Shown in pieces: positions 16,027 through 32,059 of a stretch of 64,000 bases of DNA; position 1 is the first letter of the stretch, and the number at the start of each line of letters is the position of its first letter. Both the position numbers and the translations under genes were made by a program. A model generated the notes under the pieces. It was given only the letters and a program-made list of their open reading frames with translations. It did not search any database and had not been told where the DNA came from. The stretch lies in contig OY282382.1 of NCBI GenBank assembly GCA_958295905.1, positions 3,248,001 to 3,312,000 of the forward strand. The letters run 5' to 3'. The stretch comes from an uncultured Vicinamibacterales bacterium (GTDB lineage Bacteria; Acidobacteriota; Vicinamibacteria; Vicinamibacterales; UBA8438).

Positions 16027-17811
16027 ATGACGAAACCCCTGGCCATCACCGAGTTGGTCCTTCGCGATTCCGCCCAGTCCCTGCTCGCAACCCGCGTCCG
16101 CATCGAAGACATGCTTCCCGTCTGCGGGAAGATCGACAAGGCGGGTTTCTGGTCGGTCGAGCTGTGGGGCGGCGCGACGTTCGACGCCTGCATCCGCTAC
16201 CTGGGCGAGGATCCCTGGGAACGGCTGCGCCGGTTTCGCAAGGCCCTGCCGAACACGAAGACCCAGATGCTGCTGCGCGGGCAGAACCTGCTGGGATACC
16301 GGCACTACGCCGACGACGTGGTGGACGCATTCGTCGCGAAATGCGCCGAGAACGGCATGGACGTCTTCCGCGTCTTCGATGCGCTGAACGACGTGCGGAA
16401 CGTCGAGGGGGCGGTCCGGGCCGTCTTGAAGACGGGCAGGCATGCCCAGGGCGCCATTTCCTACACGATCTCTCCCGTCCATACGATGGACAAGTGGATC
16501 GATCTCGGGAAGCGCCTCGAGGACATGGGCTGTCACTCGGTCTGCATCAAGGACATGGCGGGCCTCATCAAGCCCTACGTGGCCGAAGAGATGGTGTCGA
16601 GGCTCAAGGAAGCGCTGTCGGTGCCGATCGCGCTGCATTCTCACGCCACCACCGGCATGAGCACCGCGGCCACGGTGAAGGCCGTCGAGGCCGGTGTCGA
16701 CATGGCCGATGCCGCGATTTCGTCGATGAGTCACACCTACGGTCACTCCGCGACCGAATCGGTGGTCGCCATTCTCGAGGGCCGGGACCGGGACACGGGC
16801 CTCGATCTCGGGCTGCTCGAAGAGATTGCCGCCTACTTCCGCGGCGTGCGCAAGAAATACGCCAAGTTCGAGGGCTCGCTGCGCGGCATCGATGCGCGTA
16901 TCCTGACCGCCCAGGTCCCCGGCGGCATGCTGACCAACATGGAGAACCAGCTCCGGGAGCAGGATGCCACCGACCGGTTCGACGAAGTCCTCAAGGAAAT
17001 GCCGAGCGTGCGCCAGGAGCTCGGCTTCATTCCGCTGGTCACGCCGACGTCCCAGATCGTCGGGACGCAGTCGATCGTCAACGTGCTGGCGGGCGAGCGT
17101 TACAAGACGATTACCCGGGAGACGGCGGGCGTTCTTCGCGGCGAGTACGGCCGCACTCCCGCCCCCGTCGACGCCGATCTGCAGAAGCGGGCGCTGAAGG
17201 GGGACGACCCGGTGACCTGCCGGCCGGCCGATCTGCTCTCCCCGGAGATGGGGAAGCTGACCGCCGACGTGGACGGTCTGGCGAAGGAACAGGGGTTCCG
17301 GCGCGCCGGCGATCCGGTGGAAGACGTCCTGACCTACGCGCTGTTCGGTCAGGTCGGGCTGAAGTTCCTGAAGAACAGGAACGACCCGTCGGCATTCGAG
17401 CCGCCGCCCTGGGAGGACGCCGCCGCGCCGCCGCCGGCCGCGCCCACCGCCGCCCCGGCGGCCGGCACCGGCCCGGCCCGGTACCGGGTCAACGTCAACG
17501 GGACGGCCTATGACGTCGAAGTCAGTCCCGAGGGCGCCGTCGATTCGATCGAGTCCGCCCGCCCGCCCGCGCCCGCCGCCCCCGCGCCGGCCGTTTCCGG
17601 GGAGGCGCTCCCGTCGCCGCTTTCGGGCACGGTGCGCGCCGTCCGGGTGCAGCCGGGGCAGGCGGTCGCCGTCGGTGACGTGGTCCTCGTGCTCGAGGCG
17701 ATGAAGATGGAAACCAACGTCAGCGCCCCCCGCGCGGGCCGCGTCGTCTCGATTGCCGTCCAGGAAGGCACCCAGGTCCGGAAGGGCGACCCCCTGCTCT
17801 ACGTCTCCTAG
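16027..17811 (+). CDS. oadA: Oxaloacetate decarboxylase alpha subunit (carboxyltransferase + biotin domain)
   Basis: The 594-residue protein has an HMGL-type TIM barrel (residues about 5-290; [15 protein letters not shown], with the metal-binding ALHSHATTG), a conserved PYC/OADA domain, a Pro/Ala linker around 460-475 and 515-535, and a biotinyl domain with EAMKMET, whose Lys carries biotin. It transfers CO2 from oxaloacetate (or a related acid) to biotin. The usual RDAHQSL appears as RDSAQSL, a variant worth noting. Between oadG and oadB it completes a full alpha-beta-gamma sodium pump. A short hairpin (cgggg/ccccg at 17818-17832) follows. Confidence 0.92.
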   Translation: MTKPLAITELVLRDSAQSLLATRVRIEDMLPVCGKIDKAGFWSVELWGGATFDACIRYLGEDPWERLRRFRKALPNTKTQMLLRGQNLLGYRHYADDVVDAFVAKCAENGMDVFRVFDALNDVRNVEGAVRAVLKTGRHAQGAISYTISPVHTMDKWIDLGKRLEDMGCHSVCIKDMAGLIKPYVAEEMVSRLKEALSVPIALHSHATTGMSTAATVKAVEAGVDMADAAISSMSHTYGHSATESVVAILEGRDRDTGLDLGLLEEIAAYFRGVRKKYAKFEGSLRGIDARILTAQVPGGMLTNMENQLREQDATDRFDEVLKEMPSVRQELGFIPLVTPTSQIVGTQSIVNVLAGERYKTITRETAGVLRGEYGRTPAPVDADLQKRALKGDDPVTCRPADLLSPEMGKLTADVDGLAKEQGFRRAGDPVEDVLTYALFGQVGLKFLKNRNDPSAFEPPPWEDAAAPPPAAPTAAPAAGTGPARYRVNVNGTAYDVEVSPEGAVDSIESARPPAPAAPAPAVSGEALPSPLSGTVRAVRVQPGQAVAVGDVVLVLEAMKMETNVSAPRAGRVVSIAVQEGTQVRKGDPLLYVS

Positions 17812-17926
17812 CCGCCCGGGGCGAAACCCCGCGTTCGCGTCGAGAGCGGCGGGGCGCGGGCTGCATCGCTGCTCTCGATGCAGCGGGAATTCCGCCACGG
17901 GCTCCTAGACTCATGGAACGCGCCGC

Positions 17927-19069
17927 ATGCAATCCGATCTACTCCTGAGGCTCTGGGAAACGACCGGCGTTGCGAACTTCGACGGGATCGGGCCGATCGC
18001 CATGATACTGGTCGGCGGGGGCCTCATTTATCTGGGCATCTCCAGACGGTTCGAGCCGCTGCTGCTGATCCCGATCGGGTTCGGCGCAATCCTGAGCAAC
18101 ATTCCCGTGGCCGACATCGGCGGCCCCGAGGGGATTCTCGGCTACTTCTATTCGGTCGGCGTGTCGACCGGCATCTTTCCGTTGCTGATCTTTCTGGGCG
18201 TCGGCGCGCTGACCGACTTCGGCGCGCTGATAGCCGATCCCAAGACGCTGATACTGGGCGCGGCGGCGCAGTTCGGCATCTTCTTCACCCTGCTCGGGTC
18301 GCTGGCCATGAGCGAGGTCGTGCCCGCGATCGAGTTCTCGCTGCAGGACGCCGCCGCGATCGGCATCATCGGCGGCGCCGACGGTCCGACCGCGATCTTC
18401 CTCGCCTCGCGGCTGAGTCCGGATCTCCTGGGGGCGATCGCCGTCGCCGCCTATTCGTACATGGCGTTGGTGCCCATCATTCAGCCCCCGATCATGCGGG
18501 CGCTCACCACGGAGCAGGAACGCGCCGTGGCCATGGACGAGCTGCGTCCGGTGTCCTCGACCGAACGCATCCTTTTTCCGTTCACGGTTCTGCTGCTCGT
18601 CGTCCTGCTGCTGCCCTCGGCGTCGCCGCTGATCGGCATGCTGATGTTCGGCAACCTCCTGCGCGAGGCGGGCGTGGTGGAGCGGCTGTCGCAGACCGCG
18701 CAGCACGAGCTGATCAACATCGTGACCATCCTGCTCGGCCTGACCGTCGGCTCCCGGCTGGCCGCCGACGCCTTCCTCACCGCCGAGACGATCGGCATCC
18801 TCGTCATCGGGCTCGTGGCGTTCGCCGTGGGCACCGCCACCGGCGTCCTGATGGGGAAGGCCATGCACCGCCTGAGCGGCGGGCAGGTCAACCCGTTGAT
18901 CGGCGCGGCGGGCGTCTCGGCGGTGCCGATGGCCGCCCGCGTCGTCAACAAGGTGGGCCTCGAGTCCAATCCGAACAACCACCTCCTGATGCATGCGATG
19001 GGTCCGAACGTGGCCGGCGTGATCGGGTCCGCGGTGGCCGCCGGGTTCCTGCTCTCGCTGTTGGGGTAG
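17927..19069 (+). CDS. oadB: Na+-translocating decarboxylase beta subunit, set 1
   Basis: The 380-residue integral membrane protein has about nine hydrophobic spans. It carries the conserved [15 protein letters not shown] near residue 152, whose Asp is essential for Na+ transport in this family, and the C-terminal [18 protein letters not shown] and [14 protein letters not shown] blocks. It decarboxylates carboxybiotin and exports Na+. It lies 115 bp after oadA on the same strand, probably in the same transcript. A second, divergent beta subunit is at 48709-49806. Confidence 0.93.
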   Translation: MQSDLLLRLWETTGVANFDGIGPIAMILVGGGLIYLGISRRFEPLLLIPIGFGAILSNIPVADIGGPEGILGYFYSVGVSTGIFPLLIFLGVGALTDFGALIADPKTLILGAAAQFGIFFTLLGSLAMSEVVPAIEFSLQDAAAIGIIGGADGPTAIFLASRLSPDLLGAIAVAAYSYMALVPIIQPPIMRALTTEQERAVAMDELRPVSSTERILFPFTVLLLVVLLLPSASPLIGMLMFGNLLREAGVVERLSQTAQHELINIVTILLGLTVGSRLAADAFLTAETIGILVIGLVAFAVGTATGVLMGKAMHRLSGGQVNPLIGAAGVSAVPMAARVVNKVGLESNPNNHLLMHAMGPNVAGVIGSAVAAGFLLSLLG

Positions 19070-19106
19070 ACCGGAGCGGGGGAATCGCCCACGCGCATCG
19101 GGGGGA

Positions 19107-19199
19107 GGGCGGATTTGGTATGGGTTCAAGCCGCCGACGTTCCAGCTCGTAGCGTCCATCCCGTCCACCTTGGGCGGATTTGGTATGGGCTCAAGCCGC
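19107..19199. repeat. 28-bp direct repeat pair at the 3' end of the coiled-coil gene
   Basis: Copies lie at 19107-19134 and 19172-19199 with one mismatch (gggcggatttggtatggg core). The second copy contains the last codons and the stop of the reverse-strand coiled-coil gene; the first is a duplicate of that gene end just downstream of it. Confidence 0.65.
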
Positions 19200-19643
19200 G
19201 TCGGCTTTGCTCCGGTGGGTGATGAATGTGGTGATCGCGCCCTCGAGCTTGCCGGTTCGGTCGCGTAGCTCGCCGATGTCTCGGTTCGTCTCGTCGCCGC
19301 GCGTCTCGATGCGTTCGAGTCGGCGGTTCGTGTCGTCAAGTCGTGCGTTCAGTTCGACTCTCGTGTCATCGAGCCGCGTGCTCATGTCGTTTTTGGCGTC
19401 GTCGATCCGGCGGTTCGTGTCGTCGAGCCGCGTGCCCAGGTCGTTTTTGGCGTCGTCGATCCGGCGGTTCGTGTCGTCGAGCCGCGTGCCCAGGTCGTTC
19501 TTGGCGTCGTCGATCCGGCGGTTCGTGTCGTCGAGCCGACGGTTCGTGCTCCGGATCATCAGTCCGAGGAACGTGCCGAGGATTGCGATAATCCCGACCG
19601 CGCTGCCGACGATCGACGTCACGATCGTGGTCGTCCCACTCAT
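19191..19643 (-). CDS. Membrane-anchored coiled-coil protein with 18-residue tandem repeats
   Basis: The 150-residue protein starts at ATG 19643 (aaggtag upstream). One N-terminal transmembrane helix (SIVGSAVGIIAILGTFLGLMI) is followed by a long charged coiled-coil. Three 18-residue repeats (DDTNRRIDDAKNDLGTRL type) come from three 54-bp tandem DNA repeats starting at 19386, 19440 and 19494, plus degenerate flanking copies. The repeats are almost identical at the DNA level, which points to recent expansion and probable length variation between strains. The function is unknown; the topology suggests a membrane-tethered structural or sensor rod. It sits at the left edge of the defence island. 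Confidence 0.75.
   Translation of the reverse strand: MSGTTTIVTSIVGSAVGIIAILGTFLGLMIRSTNRRLDDTNRRIDDAKNDLGTRLDDTNRRIDDAKNDLGTRLDDTNRRIDDAKNDMSTRLDDTRVELNARLDDTNRRLERIETRGDETNRDIGELRDRTGKLEGAITTFITHRSKADAA
19386..19547 (-). repeat. Three 54-bp in-frame tandem repeats
   Basis: Units start at gtcgtttttggcgtcg (19386), gtcgtttttggcgtcg (19440) and gtcgttcttggcgtcg (19494). The period is 54 bp = 18 codons, and all lie within the coiled-coil gene. There are no spacers, so this is not a CRISPR array. Confidence 0.85.
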
Positions 19644-19792
19644 CTTCAAGCTACCTTACCACGCCGCCGCGGTTGCTGATTCCGCCGGCGGGTCCGGCTT
19701 CCCGCCGCAGGCGTCCGCCGAGTCGCGCAGTTTCCGACGACTGTTCCGGCGGCCACCCCGATCCCGCCGGTCAATTCGATCGTCTCCGAGCC

Positions 19793-23266
<3,474 letters not shown>

Positions 23267-23313
23267 GACATCAGGTCCGGTCGCCGAGCCCCGGGTCGGG
23301 CGCTCACAGGCCC

Positions 23314-23509
23314 GTGTCGGCTTGCGCGTCCCTTCGCCGAGGTCCTGGGTCGGTCGGCATCCCTTCGGGGCGGCTCTATCCTTCTTCGCATCCGTGGGAC
23401 CGGACCCGGAGCGTCGTGTCGGCTTGCGCGTCCCTTCGCCGAGGCCCTGTGGTCGGTCGGGACGGCGCTATTCTTCCTCGAATCCGTGCGACCGGAACCG
23501 GAGCGTGTT
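23314..23509. repeat. 102-bp duplicated tail of the DUF499 gene
   Basis: A unit beginning gtgtcggcttgcgcgtccct occurs at 23314 and again at 23416. Its second half matches the end of the reverse-strand DUF499 gene (RFRSHGFEEE-stop). The extra copy at about 23376-23415 reads RVRSHGCEEG-stop, a decayed duplicate of the gene's last codons downstream of the real end. Confidence 0.7.
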
Positions 23510-26500
23510 GCAGTTCTCGTCGACGATCCGCCGGACCGCCTCGCTCACGCCGTCCCGGACGGTCACCGCTATCTCGACGGATACCTCCACCTCCGCGCCG
23601 GGCAGGGCGTTGAAGTGCTGTACGACTTCGTCGGCGACCACGCTCATGTCGCGGCCGGTGCGGAGCGGATCGAGCTGCACCGTTCCGAAGAAGCGGCGCG
23701 ACGGGCGCGGCTTGGGTTCGACCCCGGTTGCGGGGGTATCCGACGGTCCGGGCTCGGCATCGTCTCCGGTTTCGTCGCGCGATGGTTCGGTCTCGTTCTC
23801 CGTGTCGCCGTCCGGCGGCCGTTCGGCTTCGCGCTGCGCCCGCGCGGCCTCCGGCTTGACGAGCACGCTCGATGCATCGACGTAGACGGTGGCCGGCGTG
23901 CCGAGCGTCAACCCTTCGTAGCGACCCTGCGCCGAGACGCTCGTCGCGTAGCCGAAGTAGTCGCCGCTGGCCAGACCGGCCTGGATCGAGGCCGCGAACA
24001 CCGACTCGTCACACAGCCGCGGCAGGTAGCAGTAGGCGCACAGCGCGTCCCAGACCTGCTTGACGGGCATGTGGTTCCGATCTTTCCAGAACCAGCGGTC
24101 GAGCTCCATCTTGAGCAGCGCCGGTGACCACTTCGTGATCAGGTGCTCGTCCGATCGCATGCGTTGGGAGACGCGGGCGACAATCGGGTTCCCGCCGCCG
24201 GCGACCCGTGTGATTGTCCACTCGAGGCCTCCCACGCCATCGCTCGACGCCTCCTGGACCGGAACGAGCAGCCAGCGCCACGCCTCGTGCACCAGCCGCC
24301 GCACGGCGTCGTCACTTCCCTTCGTGCCTTCGGCGGCCTCTCGGCGCTGGTGCGCGTCGAGATTCAGCGCCTCGTGGTCGTCGGCCACCGACTTCCAGGC
24401 GAGGTAACGCCGCGCTTCCTGATCGAGTCCCTTCATGCCGTCCTGGTCCGGCGCGAGGAACGCCAGCATGTTCTGGTGCTGGCGCGGGCCGCCGCCGTGC
24501 TCGGACAGCAGGTCGCGGGCCGTGGTCAACGCCCCGCTCTCGGTGTTCTTCCCGGCGTGGGTGGCGCCGGGGCCGAGCACCACGAGCCGCGCCGCTCGTT
24601 CGTCGCGCACGTCCGCCGACGAGGCCGGACACGCATGAACACCGCGGAAATCGCCCCGATCGCGCTTGGTCGCGTCACGCACCCGTCGTTCGATCTCCCG
24701 CTCGACGTCGTCGCCGGCGAACTGCTGCGCACGCTCGGCGACGGTGCGCCGCAGGTTGGGCCGCGTGTCGTACCAGTAGCGTTGGCCCTGGCGGTAGAGA
24801 TAGGTGAGCCGGTCGGACAATTGAGACAGCGCGTCGTTGAAGACGGCCACCTGCTCGCCCGGCTGCACCACGCCGAGGCGCACGCGCACGTCTTCGACCC
24901 CGCGCACCTGCTGTTGCGCCACGTGCGCCGCGCTGCCGAGGAAGATCGCGCGGGCGACCCGGCGCGCCGCCACCGGCTGGCCGAACCGGGGATTTTCCGC
25001 GTCCATGCGAGACGGCCCGGCGTTGGGGCCGTCTACGTCGCCTTCGAGCACCGCGGTCCAGCCCTCCGGCAGATAGCGGGTCAGCTCGTCGCGCACACTC
25101 GGGGAATCGAGGCCGACGGCGCCGGGCTGGATCAGGACGCTCGCGTCGTTGCGCGCCCACAGGTCGTGGATGACCGCCGCCATCAGCCGCAGCACGCCGC
25201 GCGTCCGCTGGAACCGCTCCAGCGTGGCCCAGTCGTTGTACAGCCGCTCGAAGATCTCCGGGTGGATCGGATAGCACGCCTTCAGGCGCTCCAGGTAGCG
25301 GGCCTCGCGGCACTCGGCCGGGAACTGCGCGCCGTGCTCCCGGTACATCGCGCCGAACGCGCGGCACGTGTCGTCGCGCGCCGGTTCGTCGTCGAGCGGC
25401 AGGAACAGCCGCCGGCGCACGACCTCGAAGCCTTCTTCGGCGCCGACCGGCTTCCAGACGGCTTCCATGCGCCCGAACGTGTGCTCGATCCGCGCCAGCG
25501 TCTCCCGGCCCGCGTCGCCGCCGATCTCCATGTCCGACTCGGGGATGGTGGCCACGAGTACCGTGTTCCGGCTCGCTCGGACCGCCTCGGTCAGTTCCTG
25601 GACGAAGGTCTGCACCGCGTCGAAGGTGCCCGCCGCCAACCCGTCGACGCCGTAGATCTTGCGCGCGTAGGCGACCAGCTCGTCGACGAGGATGAGACAC
25701 GGGCCGCAGGCGTCGAACAGTCCACGCAGGGCGTCCGAGCCGGGCGGCACCGCCTTGCGGTCTGCCGAGCGGATCCGGTTGTAAAGCTTGGGGTTTCCGG
25801 CCTGCTCGGCCAGTTGGGCGGCGATTTCGCCCCACAGGGTCCGGATGGTGATCCCGGGCAGCGTCGGGGGCCGGCGTTCGCGCGTCGGGTTGATGGCGGT
25901 GCCGACCAGCACCGCGACCCGGGCCGCCGCCGGCCGCTCGACGCCTGCTTCCTTCAGCAGGTCCGTCATGCCGCGCAGCTTGTGGGGCGGTTGCTGCTCG
26001 CGCAGCAGGTGGTAGAGCGCGAGCAGCGAATGGGTCTTGCCGCCGCCGAACGCGGTCTTGAGCTGGATGATCGGTTCGCCGCCCTGGCCGGAGATCCGCC
26101 GCAGGGCCTGGATCATCAACCCGCGCATGCCGCCGGTGAGGTAGGTGCGGGCGAAGAACTCGATCGGGTCTTGGTACTCGGCCTCGGCCCGGCCGCGGGC
26201 GACCTGGGAGAGATCGGCCGCGAACTCGGCCTGCCGGTAGCGCCCCGCCGCGACGTCGGGATGCGGTTTCGCCACCTCCCGCCACGGTCTCAGTCCCTGC
26301 CGGGGAACGGCGGCGAGCACGCCGGTTCGGGCCGCCTGCGGTGCCGCGGGGCTCTTCGGCGCGCCCACGTCCGCCGCCGACGTCGACGGTCCCGCCGTGC
26401 CGTAGCGCACCGTGCGCGCCAGCGCCCGCAGGCGCTCGGTCGCCTCCGCGTCGATCTGTTCGACGAGCCGGTTCATGGTGTCGAGGGCGCGCCACGCGTC

Positions 26501-26866
26501 GTCGTCCGACATGTCGAGCAATCCGGCATGCGCCCACTTGTTCCGCGTCGTGATCAGCTCCTTGACCCAGGTTCGGTGCTCCCGGCTGAGCTTCTGCCGG
26601 AAGAGCTCGTGCCACTGCACGTCCATCAGCCGCAGGCAGAGGGCGGTGTCGAGCTTGGCGAGCAGGGCGTCGTCTGCGCCGGCCGCCGGGAGATCGCGCC
26701 GCTGGTGCTCGTGCAGCACCCCGAGGACGCCGCGGCTCCACCACTCGTCGGCGAACTTGGCGCGCAGCTCCTGCGCCACGTAGGGCGCGAGAACCGCCGT
26801 GACGATCTGCAGTCCCTCGGTCACGCGCTGATGATTGGTGGTTTGGGGAGTTGGGGCTGTGGTCAT
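23468..26866 (-). CDS. DUF499 ATPase with N-terminal Swt1-type HEPN domain (Hma-type ATPase)
   Basis: The 1132-residue protein starts at ATG 26866. The N-terminal 150 residues look like a Swt1-like HEPN domain with the RNase-type pair R108-x4-H113 in RNKWAH. The DUF499 ATPase core follows, with Walker A FGGGKTHS at 273-280 and Walker B LILVDELVAYARKIYG. A charged, Pro/Glu-rich linker precedes a final 80-residue domain. HEPN domains in defence proteins are often toxic RNases, so this subunit could be an abortive-infection effector coupled to ATP sensing. It lies 169 bp downstream of the methylase in one operon. Confidence 0.87.
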   Translation of the reverse strand: MTTAPTPQTTNHQRVTEGLQIVTAVLAPYVAQELRAKFADEWWSRGVLGVLHEHQRRDLPAAGADDALLAKLDTALCLRLMDVQWHELFRQKLSREHRTWVKELITTRNKWAHAGLLDMSDDDAWRALDTMNRLVEQIDAEATERLRALARTVRYGTAGPSTSAADVGAPKSPAAPQAARTGVLAAVPRQGLRPWREVAKPHPDVAAGRYRQAEFAADLSQVARGRAEAEYQDPIEFFARTYLTGGMRGLMIQALRRISGQGGEPIIQLKTAFGGGKTHSLLALYHLLREQQPPHKLRGMTDLLKEAGVERPAAARVAVLVGTAINPTRERRPPTLPGITIRTLWGEIAAQLAEQAGNPKLYNRIRSADRKAVPPGSDALRGLFDACGPCLILVDELVAYARKIYGVDGLAAGTFDAVQTFVQELTEAVRASRNTVLVATIPESDMEIGGDAGRETLARIEHTFGRMEAVWKPVGAEEGFEVVRRRLFLPLDDEPARDDTCRAFGAMYREHGAQFPAECREARYLERLKACYPIHPEIFERLYNDWATLERFQRTRGVLRLMAAVIHDLWARNDASVLIQPGAVGLDSPSVRDELTRYLPEGWTAVLEGDVDGPNAGPSRMDAENPRFGQPVAARRVARAIFLGSAAHVAQQQVRGVEDVRVRLGVVQPGEQVAVFNDALSQLSDRLTYLYRQGQRYWYDTRPNLRRTVAERAQQFAGDDVEREIERRVRDATKRDRGDFRGVHACPASSADVRDERAARLVVLGPGATHAGKNTESGALTTARDLLSEHGGGPRQHQNMLAFLAPDQDGMKGLDQEARRYLAWKSVADDHEALNLDAHQRREAAEGTKGSDDAVRRLVHEAWRWLLVPVQEASSDGVGGLEWTITRVAGGGNPIVARVSQRMRSDEHLITKWSPALLKMELDRWFWKDRNHMPVKQVWDALCAYCYLPRLCDESVFAASIQAGLASGDYFGYATSVSAQGRYEGLTLGTPATVYVDASSVLVKPEAARAQREAERPPDGDTENETEPSRDETGDDAEPGPSDTPATGVEPKPRPSRRFFGTVQLDPLRTGRDMSVVADEVVQHFNALPGAEVEVSVEIAVTVRDGVSEAVRRIVDENCNTLRFRSHGFEEE

Positions 26867-27035
26867 TGCGGCCTCCGCATCAGGTGCCGTGGGGGTCCGA
26901 GGGTTCCGCCGCCGCTGGTGCCGTCCCTGGCGCTCGTCCAGCACGCGTACGTCCGGAGGGGCGCAGGCCGGCGGGTCCGCTGCCGCTGGTTCCGTCCCTT
27001 GTGTTCAGGCGGGCCGCCAGGTGACGGTCAGGAGG
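26867..27035. other. Spacer within the Hma operon with a small repeat
   Basis: This 169-bp non-coding gap between methylase and ATPase genes contains an imperfect direct repeat (ccgctggtgccgtccct and ccgctggttccgtccct). No promoter is obvious. Confidence 0.4.
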
Positions 27036-30165
<3,130 letters not shown>

Positions 30166-30176
<11 letters not shown>

Positions 30177-30672
30177 CGGCAACGGACGTTGCGAGTGTGC
30201 GCGGCCACTGGGAACTGGCGGAGTCGTCGAGCGCCTTGAAGAACCGGTTGATCACTTGATCGTTGAGATGTTGCGGGTTCGCGGCTTGCATCCGGCGTGC
30301 GACTGCCGCGGCCCGCAGTCGCGTGAGAGCGCCCGCGGCAACCAGGTCCACCATGAGGCCGAGGCCGTACCGCATCTCGACACCGTGACGTTTGCAGAGC
30401 CGCCGGAGCGCGCCGTCGTTCGTGACGCAGGTCCATCCTTCGTCGCGGCACACGACCAGACAGAGGCGGTCGTTGAACGAGACGCGCGCTTCGACTTCCT
30501 GCGCTCGAAGCATCCGTTCGGTCTCGACGGCGATAATCTCGATCCCGAGTTTCGCGCACTCTGCCACCGTGAGCCCGCGCACTTCCTCAAGCACCGGCGC
30601 CAAGAGCGCCACCCGTCCCACGTGCTTCGTCACGAGCTCGAAGATCGCCAACGCCGCCTCTACTTGGCCCAC
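30166..30672 (-). CDS. PIN-like (DUF3368-type) nuclease-toxin, probably N-terminally truncated
   Basis: About 168 residues from GTG 30672, which overlaps the upstream gene's stop. The block [41 protein letters not shown] and [18 protein letters not shown] fits the middle and end of PIN ribonucleases, with the Asp pair in SFND and VTND. The first strand with its essential Asp (DTN-like) is not visible in any frame upstream, so it may be inactive or start elsewhere. It sits between XRE-ImmA and the methylase with overlaps on both sides, so it is co-translated with the defence operon. Confidence 0.6.
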
Positions 30673-31793
30673 GCACGGGCCTGCTTTCTCATCTCCTCGC
30701 GGCTGAGTCCGAGAATCTCGGCCGCCCGCCCGAGCGAAACGTGTTCGCCCTCGACCGCCCGCCGCACCAGGCGCGACAGGCGGTCCTCGACGAAGTCGTG
30801 CCTGGTCAGACCGGCGGGTTCGCCCGACCGCCTCCAGTTCCAACTGAACTCGCTCTCGTTGAGTGCCTCCGGCTCGTCGATCTTCCGCAGCGTCTTGCCG
30901 AAGCTGTCACGATGCTGGCCTTGGAAGGCGCGCCAGACGTCGGTCGTTTCCCGGCGGGTCTCCACCAGCCGGCGGAGCACGGTCATGTAGCTCACGCCGA
31001 AGAGCCGCTTGACCTTGAGCACGCCGTCCAGCAGGGAGTGCCCGCGGGTCGCGTCCCACGCCTCCGTGAAGGCCGCCTCCGGCATCAAGAACTCGCCCGC
31101 GAACGCGTCGGCGTCCCGCTCCGGTTCGTCGCGCATCTCGGTGGCGTCCCGCCGGTAATCGGACGGGTGCAGCAGCAGGTGCCCCAGCTCGTGCGCCGCG
31201 GTGAAGATCCAGCGCTCCACCGAAATCCGATCCCACGTGTTGACCACGACCGCCGGGCCGCCGTCGCGCTTGCCGACGCTCAGTCCGAAGAAGGAGTCGC
31301 GCGTGGTCTCCAGCAGCAGGACCTTCACGCCGTTCTCTTCGAGCAGCCCGCCGATGTTCCGCACCGGCTCGGCGGCCGTGAGTCCGGCCGCCCTGCGGGC
31401 CGCCTGCGCCATGTCCGGCGGACTGCCGGCATGCGCCGCCGCTTCCTCGAACCGGAACGGCTGGCGGTCGTCCAGTTCCGTTTCGAGCCAGGCGTAGGCG
31501 TCCAGCCATTTCGAGACCATCGCCAGAATCTGTTCCCGCGCATGGACCTGCGCCTTGGCGCGGAACCGCACGCTCTCAAGAGACCGCACCGGCACGACGA
31601 GCTCGCCGACCGGCGCCGCCAGCGCCTCCGCCAGAGCGGTGAGCGTCCGCGCCCGCGGGACGACCGCCCCCCGCTCGATCTTCCCGAGCGCCAACCGTGA
31701 GATCCCGGCCTTCGCGGCAAGCTGCTCCTGCGTCAGTCGGCGATCCAACCTCAGCCGGGCGACGTTCGCGGCGATGCACGCGCTGTCGGCCAT
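30660..31793 (-). CDS. XRE regulator fused to an ImmA/IrrE metallopeptidase
   Basis: The 377-residue protein starts at ATG 31793 (aagagaag upstream). An N-terminal helix-turn-helix (LTQEQLAAKAGISRLALGKIE) is followed by an ImmA/IrrE zinc-peptidase domain with FTAAHELGHLLLH (HELGH at 201-205) and the third ligand region ERDADAFAGEFLMP. Such proteins regulate mobile elements or toxin-antitoxin loci by binding and cleaving repressors. It is the first gene of a reverse-strand operon leading into PIN and the Hma methylase and ATPase, so it may control the whole system. It faces an AT-rich divergent promoter region. Confidence 0.87.
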   Translation of the reverse strand: MADSACIAANVARLRLDRRLTQEQLAAKAGISRLALGKIERGAVVPRARTLTALAEALAAPVGELVVPVRSLESVRFRAKAQVHAREQILAMVSKWLDAYAWLETELDDRQPFRFEEAAAHAGSPPDMAQAARRAAGLTAAEPVRNIGGLLEENGVKVLLLETTRDSFFGLSVGKRDGGPAVVVNTWDRISVERWIFTAAHELGHLLLHPSDYRRDATEMRDEPERDADAFAGEFLMPEAAFTEAWDATRGHSLLDGVLKVKRLFGVSYMTVLRRLVETRRETTDVWRAFQGQHRDSFGKTLRKIDEPEALNESEFSWNWRRSGEPAGLTRHDFVEDRLSRLVRRAVEGEHVSLGRAAEILGLSREEMRKQARAWAK

Positions 31794-32059
31794 TGTCTTC
31801 TCTTCTTGACGAATGTCGGGGATGGATAATATCATTTTTACCGGAGATGTTGATGTGAATCTTTTCGATGTCGGATCGCCCGGGGCTGAAGTTCCGGTTC
31901 GGGTTTCCGTGTCGCGACCTGCCGGGTGCGCCAGTGTCGAGTCGGAGACGCCGGCCTCGACGAGTAGAGTGATCGGTTTCTGTCTGTCCACAACGGCCCG
32001 CCGAAGAGCCGTCGGTTTGGAGAGTACGACGCGACAAGCTACACACTTGGAGGCCCCCG
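31794..32059. promoter_or_regulatory. Divergent promoter region of the Hma operon and the OLD-like gene
   Basis: This 266-bp region is noticeably AT-richer than its surroundings (gataatatcatttttaccgg at 31826-31845). On the reverse strand tattat near 31829-31834 is a possible -10 box for the XRE-ImmA gene, without a good -35. On the forward side ggagg lies at 32049-32053 before ATG 32060. It is a natural place for the XRE protein to bind. Confidence 0.4.

Noticed and set aside
17818-17832. Strong terminator after oadA
   Set aside because: The hairpin is only 5 bp with no U-run, and oadB probably needs co-transcription.
19386-19547. CRISPR-like array
   Set aside because: The 54-bp units are contiguous without spacers and lie in frame in a coiled-coil gene.
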